From NCBI GenBank assembly GCA_937981955.1, contig CALJNA010000029.1:26045-90044 (forward strand): DNA of 64,000 nucleotides, given 5' to 3'. The stretch's first letter is position 1. Every line of letters begins with the position of its first letter. Shown here one piece after another: positions 27,833 through 35,152 of this stretch. The notes below the pieces were generated by a model. That model made no database searches, was not told the DNA's origin, and saw only the letters and a program-made list of their open reading frames with translations. Origin of the DNA: an uncultured Granulosicoccaceae bacterium. GTDB taxonomy: Bacteria; Pseudomonadota; Gammaproteobacteria; Granulosicoccales; Granulosicoccaceae. Made by a program: the position numbers and the translations under genes.

Positions 27833-28639
27833 CTAATAGCTGATTTTTGCATTGTCTATCTCAGACAATAGATTTTTGCGAATCGATTTTGCGTTACCGA
27901 GACAAAGCAGATCATTTTCATCTGGCATCGTATTAAATAGTGCTTTGTATCGATGCACTAGTTGATTCAGAGTGTGTTGCTCGGTTGTTGTGTAATGTAT
28001 TTGGCTTGTTAGCGACAAGCACAAGGCATCAACATCTTTAGTTTCTGGCAATGTGTTGAACGGTAAAGCTTGTAGTAGTTTCTCCACCGTCGGGATCGCG
28101 GCTTCTACGCAATCGGTTGCAAGCTTTCCGGTGACATTGGTAATACCGCTCTCTTTGTTGTCAGAAATGACTTTTACGCTATGTATAAAAGACAGGTCGA
28201 GTACTTTCGTGGCAGCGCTATAGATGCCGGAGGCTTCCATATCGAACGCTCGATCGTTTGTGTAGTTGGTTGAAGGTTGGTCTACGCTGACTATCTGAAC
28301 TGAGTTAACTTCGGGTAACTTTCTGACGGCAGGCAAATGCGGGAACCACTGCCGAGCGCTGGCTTGATCTTGCACCCCATGAGCGATGCATGTTGTGCCA
28401 ATTGGTTGATCGCTGCCTGCAATTCCCACATTAATAATGGCCGCTATATCAGGCAGGACCTGAAGCATCGCTGCTGTGCATGCTGCAGCATTGAGTTTGC
28501 CCACCCCGCATTGCAACAGATAGCCATGGTCGCCCTGATACAAGCGCAAATGAGAATGGCTTAGTGCGCGCATGCCGAAATAGCTGATCAGCGGGCGCGC
28601 TTCAGGTGGCAGAGCGGTTATAAGGCAGGTTGGCAACAT
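27833..28639 (-). CDS. Nucleoside phosphorylase-family protein (MTAN-like)
   Basis: The 268-residue protein has the PNP/UDP fold signatures: ITALPPEARPLISYF, the glycine-rich CGVGKLNAAACTAAML, INVGIAGSD, and FDMEASGIYSAA with the ribose-binding Met-Glu. SDNKE supplies the base-binding Asp. Close relatives split the glycosidic bond of adenosine derivatives such as methylthioadenosine or S-adenosylhomocysteine, or 5'-deoxyadenosine, a radical SAM by-product. That would fit its place just upstream of a radical SAM gene. The C-terminal 70 residues (from LPFNTLPETK) go beyond the usual family length. Confidence 0.78.
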   Translation of the reverse strand: MLPTCLITALPPEARPLISYFGMRALSHSHLRLYQGDHGYLLQCGVGKLNAAACTAAMLQVLPDIAAIINVGIAGSDQPIGTTCIAHGVQDQASARQWFPHLPAVRKLPEVNSVQIVSVDQPSTNYTNDRAFDMEASGIYSAATKVLDLSFIHSVKVISDNKESGITNVTGKLATDCVEAAIPTVEKLLQALPFNTLPETKDVDALCLSLTSQIHYTTTEQHTLNQLVHRYKALFNTMPDENDLLCLGNAKSIRKNLLSEIDNAKISY

Positions 28640-28672
28640 ATACCTTATTGTAACGCTTAACGGTGACTGAAG

Positions 28673-28701
28673 TTGGCGACCGCTGACGTTCTCGGTACAC
28701 T
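28673..28701 (+). promoter_or_regulatory. Candidate sigma-70 promoter for the YbjQ genes
   Basis: TTGGCG and TACACT are separated by exactly 17 bases, giving four matches out of six in each box. The -10 box ends 36 bases before the ybjQ-like ATG. Confidence 0.45.
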
Positions 28702-28737
28702 AGTGGGAATAAACTTAGTCAAAAGAGATCCACGTGA

Positions 28738-29061
28738 ATGTTGATCAGTAATCTGGAAATCCTGCCGGACCATCGAATTGTCAGGCATTTGGGGCTTGTG
28801 CAAGGCAGTTCGGTTCGTTCAAAGCATGTGGGTCGCGACATTATGGCCAGTATAAAGAATATATTTGGCGGCGAACTGCAAGGGTATACAGAACTTCTCC
28901 ACGAATCGCGCGAAGAAGCAACAGAGCGACTCATACAGCAAGCGCAGGGAATTGGTGCCAATGCTGTATTGAACGTTCGCTACAGTACGTCGAGTATAGC
29001 GGCCGGTGCGGCGGAAATATTCGTATACGGCACGGCCGTGGAGCTGGCGCAACGTGATTGA
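28738..29061 (+). CDS. YbjQ-family protein (UPF0145)
   Basis: This 107-residue protein matches the YbjQ family: ISNLEILPDHRIVRHLGLVQGSSVRSKHVGRDI, then IFGGELQGYTELL, ATERLIQQAQGIGANAVLNVRYST, and a closing strand AEIFVYGTAV. The family forms pentameric rings and is annotated as putative heavy-metal-binding, but its function is not settled. It overlaps the start of a second, membrane-anchored YbjQ-like gene by 8 bases, so the two are probably translated together. Confidence 0.87.
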   Translation: MLISNLEILPDHRIVRHLGLVQGSSVRSKHVGRDIMASIKNIFGGELQGYTELLHESREEATERLIQQAQGIGANAVLNVRYSTSSIAAGAAEIFVYGTAVELAQRD

Positions 29062-29584
29062 GATTATTCTTTTTCTGGTGTTCATGAGTTGTGGATTCAT
29101 ATTCGGACAACTGGCAGAGAAACGTCACTTCAAAAGTATCGTTGAGCGCGAGCAGCAGTTGAATTCCTTGCCTGTAGTCGCAAGTCGCTATCCTCCGGAA
29201 GATACGGCCTATCATCAGCAGCTGGTTTCCGGCAGTGTTGTTGTAGCGTCCGACTACTTTAAGTCGTTTACCGCCGGGCTGATCAATATTTTCGGTGGCG
29301 TTGTCACGCCGTTTGAATCATTACTCGATCGTGGTCGGCGTGAAGCTATTTTGCGCATGAAAGCAGAGGCGGGCAAACTCAATGCAGAGCTGGTGTTTAA
29401 CGTCAAGCTGGAAACGACGCGTATTGCCACGGGGCGGGCTGGTGCAATCGAGGTGTTGGCCTACGGTACTGCCATGTTGCCAGTAGATGCTGGTCGTGCC
29501 AACGCTATAAATTCTTCTTCCGCTAATGACTTGTCTGCTATCGATAGTGCGCCTGTTGCCAGCGGTAGTGTGCCGCGGCGGTAG
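29054..29584 (+). CDS. Membrane-anchored second YbjQ-like protein
   Basis: The GTG at 29054 starts a transmembrane segment directly (IEIILFLVFMSCGFIFGQ) and is preferred over 29006. After a linker with a YPPEDTAYH stretch, the YbjQ pattern reappears: SGSVVVASDYFKSFTAGLINIFGGVVTPF, AGKLNAELVFNVKLETT, IEVLAYGTA. It is thus a duplicated, membrane-tethered paralogue of the gene before it. A Ser/Ala-rich tail of about 35 residues has no recognised domain. An M48 protease gene follows after 5 bases. Confidence 0.77.
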   Translation: MIEIILFLVFMSCGFIFGQLAEKRHFKSIVEREQQLNSLPVVASRYPPEDTAYHQQLVSGSVVVASDYFKSFTAGLINIFGGVVTPFESLLDRGRREAILRMKAEAGKLNAELVFNVKLETTRIATGRAGAIEVLAYGTAMLPVDAGRANAINSSSANDLSAIDSAPVASGSVPRR

Positions 29585-29589
29585 TTTCC

Positions 29590-30444
29590 ATGCGGTATGA
29601 AAACCGGCAGGCCCCTGAAGGGATTAACGTTACCAAAGTCAATCCATTGGTGCAGTTTCTCAAGTTTTTCATTGCATCAATTATCGTTGTAGTGCTCATT
29701 GTTGTGATTCTGCAGGTTGCGGGCGGTGCAATTGCCAAGCGCATTCCATTCAAATACGAACTGCAGTTAATGGACACCGTCGACCCGCAGTTAGGTACTA
29801 CGGGTGCATCGAGGGAGATGATTGCGTACCTGAACGATCTTGCATTTCGGGTAGGGAGGGAGCTACCCGTCGATGAAGGCATTAGCGTCAAGGTGCACTA
29901 CAGTACGGAAGAGGTATTCAATGCATTTGCCACTATCGGTGGAAACTTACTTTTTTATCGTGGTTTGCTGAATGAAATGCCCCACGAGAATGCGCTTGCC
30001 ATGGTTATGGCACATGAAATAGCGCACGTTAATCATCGCGACCCAGTTGCCAGCCTCGGCGGAGGTGTCGCCAGCTTAATAGCCATGTCTATGTTTACCG
30101 GCATGTCGGGTCTTGCAGGAGATTTTTTCAATAAGACCTATTCGTTCACCGGCATGCAATTTACTCGTCGTATGGAAGAGACAGCAGATGAAGCAGCGCT
30201 TGGTGCAGTCAATGCGTTATACGGTCATGTTAATGGTGCGGGTGTGTTGTTTGAAGTCATGGGAGAAATTAAAGGTGACAGCGAAGCAATTCCTGATTGG
30301 CTTGAGCGATTTGCTGTCACTCATCCGTTAAGTAATGATCGGGTCAGCGCTGTGCGTATACTTGCGGCTAAGAATGGCTGGAGCAGCGAAGGGGAGACAA
30401 CACCACTGCCGGCTGATTTTCTGTTGTGGCTGAACAGGGATTGA
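29590..30444 (+). CDS. M48-family membrane metalloprotease
   Basis: This 284-residue protein has one N-terminal transmembrane helix (FFIASIIVVVLIVVILQVAGG), then the peptidase domain. The zinc motif is MAHEIAHVNH with the third ligand in RMEETADEAAL, both as in the M48/BepA group. The C-terminal WLERFAVTHPLSNDRV contains the usual HPxxxxR-type motif. The protease presumably faces the periplasm. It lies 5 bases after the membrane-anchored YbjQ paralogue, so a quality-control or pentamer-related role together with YbjQ is possible but unproven. Confidence 0.87.
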   Translation: MRYENRQAPEGINVTKVNPLVQFLKFFIASIIVVVLIVVILQVAGGAIAKRIPFKYELQLMDTVDPQLGTTGASREMIAYLNDLAFRVGRELPVDEGISVKVHYSTEEVFNAFATIGGNLLFYRGLLNEMPHENALAMVMAHEIAHVNHRDPVASLGGGVASLIAMSMFTGMSGLAGDFFNKTYSFTGMQFTRRMEETADEAALGAVNALYGHVNGAGVLFEVMGEIKGDSEAIPDWLERFAVTHPLSNDRVSAVRILAAKNGWSSEGETTPLPADFLLWLNRD

Positions 30445-30449
30445 ATCGT

Positions 30450-31412
30450 TTATGACTGCTCGTTGATCCATCGATCAATTAAAAACCTGGCAATAGAATC
30501 TGTGCGCGGTAGCTGAAATTCGCAACGCTCATCTCCCCAGGTGCCAAACGTTTTGAGTTGCTCCACGGTAAACCATTGCGCATCTTCCAGCTCGTCAGGG
30601 TCACAGGTTATCTCGGTGCTGGTTGCAGTCGCTTCGAATCCAAGCATGATTGATCGAGGAAACGGCCAGGGTTGGGATGCAACGTACTGTACGTTTTCGG
30701 TGGTGATATTGGCTTCTTCATAAACTTCGCGTTGTACCGCCTGCTCCAGACTTTCGCCGACTTCAACAAACCCTGCCAAGGTTGAAAATACTCCGGGTGG
30801 CCAGTTTTTGTTTCTGCCCAGCAGACACAAAGCGGGTGATTCGCTGGTGGCCATGTGTTTGATTAGCATGATCACTGCCGGGTCAGTGCGTGGAAATGTG
30901 TGATGCTGGCAATCGTCGGTACTGCACAGCTTGATATGTCCTCCGTTGGTGCTGTGCAGTTCACCACCGCACCGGCTGCAAAAACGACAGGTGTCGTGCC
31001 AATAGATCATGCCGCGCGCGTATGCCATAAGCGCACCATCGGATGCACAGAGTGCCGGACCAACAACGCGCAAGTCGTCAAAGCGAACCTTTTGGCTGTC
31101 GGTGTGATGTTGGGCTGCAATGGTGGACCATTCCGCCAGTGAGGATTCGTCTGCGTTTGAAACACTAATGGCGAACATTGGACTGGACTCAACCAGTCCT
31201 AAGAAGATTTTCTGGTGCTTATCGGATGGCGCCGTGTTCGCTGGCAGCGTGAGCATGTGTGGTATACCGGCCTGGTCTTCTCCCACCAGTGATTTTCCTT
31301 GCCATACGGGTACAAGCTTGGCACCTGGTGCATTGAACAGCTCGGCCTGCTTTGCCTCGCTTTTGCGTAGGTGATCAGCCCTATCCAGAAGTCCATGCGT
31401 GTAAAACATCAT
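30450..31412 (-). CDS. nudC: NAD+ diphosphatase NudC
   Basis: The 320-residue protein has a zinc ribbon (FCSRCGG...LCSTDDC), the Nudix box GFVEVGESLEQAVQREVYEEANI, and the NudC-specific SQPWPFPRSIM motif just after it. NudC hydrolyses NAD(H) and removes NAD caps from RNA 5' ends. The N-terminal portion is longer than in E. coli NudC. It is convergent with the M48 gene with only 5 bases between, and divergent from the GH31 gene. Confidence 0.93.
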   Translation of the reverse strand: MMFYTHGLLDRADHLRKSEAKQAELFNAPGAKLVPVWQGKSLVGEDQAGIPHMLTLPANTAPSDKHQKIFLGLVESSPMFAISVSNADESSLAEWSTIAAQHHTDSQKVRFDDLRVVGPALCASDGALMAYARGMIYWHDTCRFCSRCGGELHSTNGGHIKLCSTDDCQHHTFPRTDPAVIMLIKHMATSESPALCLLGRNKNWPPGVFSTLAGFVEVGESLEQAVQREVYEEANITTENVQYVASQPWPFPRSIMLGFEATATSTEITCDPDELEDAQWFTVEQLKTFGTWGDERCEFQLPRTDSIARFLIDRWINEQS

Positions 31413-31509
31413 GCTGCGTTTCTTATAGATTCCATTGCAGTATAGCTATGAAATGGTGCAGTATCTGGCTTCGGCGCAAATTCCTTGTGCCATATTTTTA
31501 AAGACGAGA

Positions 31510-31558
31510 TTGTAAAAAAGAGATTTGCAAAAGGAATTGCGAAATAAGATTTGCGAAA
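31510..31558. repeat. Four-fold degenerate repeat upstream of the GH31 gene
   Basis: TTGTAAAA (31510), TTGCAAAA (31525), TTGCGAAA (31537) and TTGCGAAA (31551) recur at 15, 12 and 14-base steps within an A-rich tract that ends 15 bases before the GH31 start. It may be an operator array or a slippage-derived tandem repeat. Confidence 0.55.
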
Positions 31559-31573
31559 AGAGAGTAGTGCGCC

Positions 31574-33928
31574 ATGAGTATTCTTGAACTTGATACAACG
31601 CTGCAGGCGCATGCTACTGGTGCAACTGCCAGGCTGAACGACAACTATCAACTGCATCTGGATGTTCTTGAATCCTGGCTTTGCCGTGTTGCTATTGTGC
31701 CTGCCGATTCAGATTACGTTGCTCACTCCTGGATGGCGGGCCCGCCAGATACTGATATTCCCTGGCAGGGCAGGCACAGACTTAGCACTGAAGGGTTCAG
31801 CTGTCCGGCCGTTCAAGTAGCTGAACAGGCAGCGATGATATCGTCAGATGAATTCAGTATTGCTGTGCAGGCGTCACCACTGGCTATCAACATTCATCGA
31901 AAAACCACCACCGGTAAATTTCCGATGCTTGTTGACAGACCGATGGCGGCTTACCGTGTTCTTCCTCGACGTGGCTTGCTTCAGCATGCGCAAACGCGTG
32001 ACCTTGGCGACCTGCACCTTGGTTTGGGTGATAAGTGCGGACCATTAGATAAGACCGGCCGGCGCTTCAGATGTTTGCAAACGGATGCGCTTGGCTACAA
32101 CGCGGAAACGTCCGACCCGTTATACAAGCACGTTCCATGGATTATTGTTGGCAACAATGACAAAGGCTTCTGCGGAATTTTCTACGACTCATTTTCAGAA
32201 TTGAATATTGATCTTGGCGCGGAGCATTCCAACTATCACGATCACTATCGTCATATAGAAAGCTATGATCGAGCACTCGTTTATTATGTTGTCGAAGGTC
32301 CGGCGTTGGTTGATGTTGTTAGACGTTTTCAACTGCTGACAGGTAAGCCGCATCTTCAGCCTCGCTGGTCGTTGGGTTTTGCACATACTTCCATGCATTT
32401 GGCAGACGATGATCACGCGCAGCAGGCGATTCTGAACTTTGTTGATGAATGCGAGCAGCGTAAAATCCCGCTTAGCGCGATACATTCAGGGTCAGGCTAT
32501 ACCACCCGAGATGACGGTCGTCGTTATGTCTTTACGTGGAATACAAAAAAGTTTCCGGATCGTGATGTTTTTTTTAATACGCTTGATAAAGCAGGTTTGC
32601 ACAGTTGTGCCAACATCAAGCCCGTATTGTTGTGCGAGCACCCGCTGTTCGATGAGGTGGCGGAGTTTGGCGGCTTTATCAGAGATGCCCAAGGTAAACC
32701 GGCAATAGAGATGTTCTGGGGCGGACCCGGGGCCAGTCTTGATTTCACTCATCCAAAAACAGTGGCATGGTGGCAACGTGGAGTGACTGAACAGGTTTTG
32801 GGTGCAGGCTTTAGTGCCGCGTGGAATGATAACAACGAATGTGAGATCTGGGACGAGGGTGCGGTAGTTCATGGGTTTGGTGATTCAAAGTCTGCGATGG
32901 ATGTTCGTCCCATTCAGGCATTGCTAATGGTGCGAGCAAGTTTTGAAGCAACTGCCGCATTCGCACCAGATAAAAGGCCTTACACCATTACACGAGCAGG
33001 TCCGGTGGGGATTGCACGATATGCTCAAACCTGGAGTGGAGATAACCGAACGTCGTGGCACACCTTGCAATGGAATCTGGCTAATGGGTTATCCATGAGC
33101 TTGTCCGGGCTTCCGTTTCTGGGCCACGACATAGGTGGATTTGACGGACCTAAGCCAGGCGCTGAACTTTTATGCCGGTGGGTGGAAATGATGTGTTTTC
33201 ATCCAAGGGCAGTCATGAATTCATGGAAGCCCGGGGAAACTAATCCTGCAACTTTACCGTGGATGCATAGCGGTGTTGAAGAACACATCAGAAATGTGCT
33301 CATTTTACGTTATCGCTTTTTACCCTGGTTGTATCACTTGAACTGGCGTTCGCATGTTAATGGTACCAACAGTATTGCTCCGATGATGCTGTATTACCCT
33401 GATCAGTCGTGTGTGAACGATCATAGTCAGTTTATGGTGGGTGAGCAGTTGCTGGTTGCACCTGTGGTCAACGAAGGTGAGCAACGCAGAGCAGTCTACT
33501 TACCGGATACCGCTAACGGATGGTATGCCTATACGCCAGATATCGAGCAGCCGACTCACTATGAAGGCAATCAGTCGATTATTGTCGATGCTCCGCTGGG
33601 GAAAATTCCGTTGTTTGTCAGAGGTGGCAGCGTTTTGCCAATAGCGACGGATTGGGCAGCCGCCACACCACACGATGCAACTGAAGTGTGCCTTAGCGTG
33701 TTTGTTACCAGCACGTCGGGTGAATTTTCTGAAGAACTGTTTTTTGATGACGGGCAATCGTGGCGTTACAGAGACAAAGCCGCTTCGCTATTGAAAATTG
33801 ATGTTAGTTGGAATAGTGCACAAGTACGTGTCAATGTTAGTGAGTGCTGGTCTGGTGAGGCGCGTCCCGAGATATCTGTGTCGGTTATCGGTCTGGCAAA
33901 TCGATGCGTTGATGTTAGCTTGCCGTAA
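31574..33928 (+). CDS. GH31 alpha-glycosidase
   Basis: This 784-residue protein is a family 31 glycoside hydrolase without a signal peptide, hence cytoplasmic. The catalytic barrel shows HSGSGYTTRDDGRRYVFTWN, the nucleophile Asp in WNDNNE (about residue 419, replacing the common WNDMNE), and the likely acid/base Asp in TWSGDN (about 490). GHDIGGFDG and FRYRFLP-type sequence (ILRYRFLPWLYHLNW) follow. Family members release glucose or xylose from alpha-linked substrates. A dehydratase gene follows after 33 bases, suggesting a catabolic pair. Confidence 0.9.
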   Translation: MSILELDTTLQAHATGATARLNDNYQLHLDVLESWLCRVAIVPADSDYVAHSWMAGPPDTDIPWQGRHRLSTEGFSCPAVQVAEQAAMISSDEFSIAVQASPLAINIHRKTTTGKFPMLVDRPMAAYRVLPRRGLLQHAQTRDLGDLHLGLGDKCGPLDKTGRRFRCLQTDALGYNAETSDPLYKHVPWIIVGNNDKGFCGIFYDSFSELNIDLGAEHSNYHDHYRHIESYDRALVYYVVEGPALVDVVRRFQLLTGKPHLQPRWSLGFAHTSMHLADDDHAQQAILNFVDECEQRKIPLSAIHSGSGYTTRDDGRRYVFTWNTKKFPDRDVFFNTLDKAGLHSCANIKPVLLCEHPLFDEVAEFGGFIRDAQGKPAIEMFWGGPGASLDFTHPKTVAWWQRGVTEQVLGAGFSAAWNDNNECEIWDEGAVVHGFGDSKSAMDVRPIQALLMVRASFEATAAFAPDKRPYTITRAGPVGIARYAQTWSGDNRTSWHTLQWNLANGLSMSLSGLPFLGHDIGGFDGPKPGAELLCRWVEMMCFHPRAVMNSWKPGETNPATLPWMHSGVEEHIRNVLILRYRFLPWLYHLNWRSHVNGTNSIAPMMLYYPDQSCVNDHSQFMVGEQLLVAPVVNEGEQRRAVYLPDTANGWYAYTPDIEQPTHYEGNQSIIVDAPLGKIPLFVRGGSVLPIATDWAAATPHDATEVCLSVFVTSTSGEFSEELFFDDGQSWRYRDKAASLLKIDVSWNSAQVRVNVSECWSGEARPEISVSVIGLANRCVDVSLP

Positions 33929-33961
33929 CAGCGCAATAAACTCTATCAGGAAGAAACGACA

Positions 33962-35152
33962 ATGAAGCTACAGACACTCGATACCTACGTTGTTGGTAAT
34001 CCACCGCCTCATTTTGGCGGGCAATATTTTATTTTCGTTAGACTTACCACCGACGATGGTATCGAAGGCTTTGGTGAAGTCTATACAGCTACCTTTAGTC
34101 CGGCTGTTGTCGAGGCCATGATTCAAGACGTGTTTGAACATCATTTTCTGGATGCTGACCCGTTCCATATTGAAAGGTTGTGGCGCCGGGTTTACGGACG
34201 CGGTTATACATTAAGACCTGATGTATCTTTGATGAGCGTGTTGAGTGGTCTGGAAACCGCGTGCTGGGATATTGTTGGGAAATCAGTTGGGAAGCCTGTG
34301 TACGAGTTATTGGGTGGCAAGGTCCATGATCGCTTGCGAAGCTATACGTATATCTATCCACGCGAGGGAGAAGACGATTCTGTATACAGTGATCCCGATC
34401 TGGCAGCCACCCGTGCATTGGAATACATAGACATGGGGTTTACCGCGTTAAAATTTGATCCAGCAGGCCCGTATTCTGTTTATGACGGTAGGCAACCTTC
34501 TTTGACCGAGCTCGATCGTTCTGAACGATTTGTGAAAACGCTGAGAAAAGCAGTTGGCACCAAAGCTGATCTGCTGTTTGGTACTCATGGACAGTTTACT
34601 GCCTCTGGTGCTATACGTTTGGCAAAACGACTCGAAAGCAGTGACCCGTTGTGGTTTGAAGAACCCATGCCGCCGGACAATCCGAATGAAATGGCTAAGA
34701 TAGCTCGCCAAACATCAATACCGATAGCAACCGGTGAAAGACTCACAACAAAATACGAGTTTGCCAAAGTGCTGGAAACGCAGGCTGCATCCATTTTACA
34801 AATGGCCCTGGGTCGTGTGGGTGGTTTGCTTGAAGGTAAAAAAATCGCCGGTATGGCCGAAACCTACCATGCGCTAATCGCACCTCATCTTTATTGTGGT
34901 CCTATTGAAGGTGCGGCAAACGTGCAATTGGCAACATGTACTCCGAATTTCCTTATTCTTGAAAGTATTGAGCGCTGGGAAGGCTTTCACGCGAGTATCT
35001 TGAACTCACCCATGCACTGGGAAGATGGATATGTGATTCCATCCAATGAACCTGGTATTGGTGTTGAACTGAATGTTGAGGTTGCTTTGGCTAATCCGTA
35101 TAACGCGAAAACGCTACATTTGAATATGGCCGAAGAGCCAGTGCCAGTTTAA
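33962..35152 (+). CDS. Enolase-superfamily (MR/MLE) dehydratase-like enzyme
   Basis: This 396-residue protein has the two-domain enolase-superfamily layout: an N-terminal cap starting LQTLDTYVVGN and a barrel with the KFDPAG segment, LLFGTHGQFT, WFEEPMPPDN, ATGERLTTKYEF and APHLYCGPI. The metal-binding acids are present at FEEP and GER; the first ligand, Asp in DgoD-type enzymes, reads Gly-Thr-His here, which I believe is normal for this subgroup. Sugar acid dehydration is the usual reaction. It follows the GH31 gene and shares its stop region with the convergent tgpA. Confidence 0.83.
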   Translation: MKLQTLDTYVVGNPPPHFGGQYFIFVRLTTDDGIEGFGEVYTATFSPAVVEAMIQDVFEHHFLDADPFHIERLWRRVYGRGYTLRPDVSLMSVLSGLETACWDIVGKSVGKPVYELLGGKVHDRLRSYTYIYPREGEDDSVYSDPDLAATRALEYIDMGFTALKFDPAGPYSVYDGRQPSLTELDRSERFVKTLRKAVGTKADLLFGTHGQFTASGAIRLAKRLESSDPLWFEEPMPPDNPNEMAKIARQTSIPIATGERLTTKYEFAKVLETQAASILQMALGRVGGLLEGKKIAGMAETYHALIAPHLYCGPIEGAANVQLATCTPNFLILESIERWEGFHASILNSPMHWEDGYVIPSNEPGIGVELNVEVALANPYNAKTLHLNMAEEPVPV

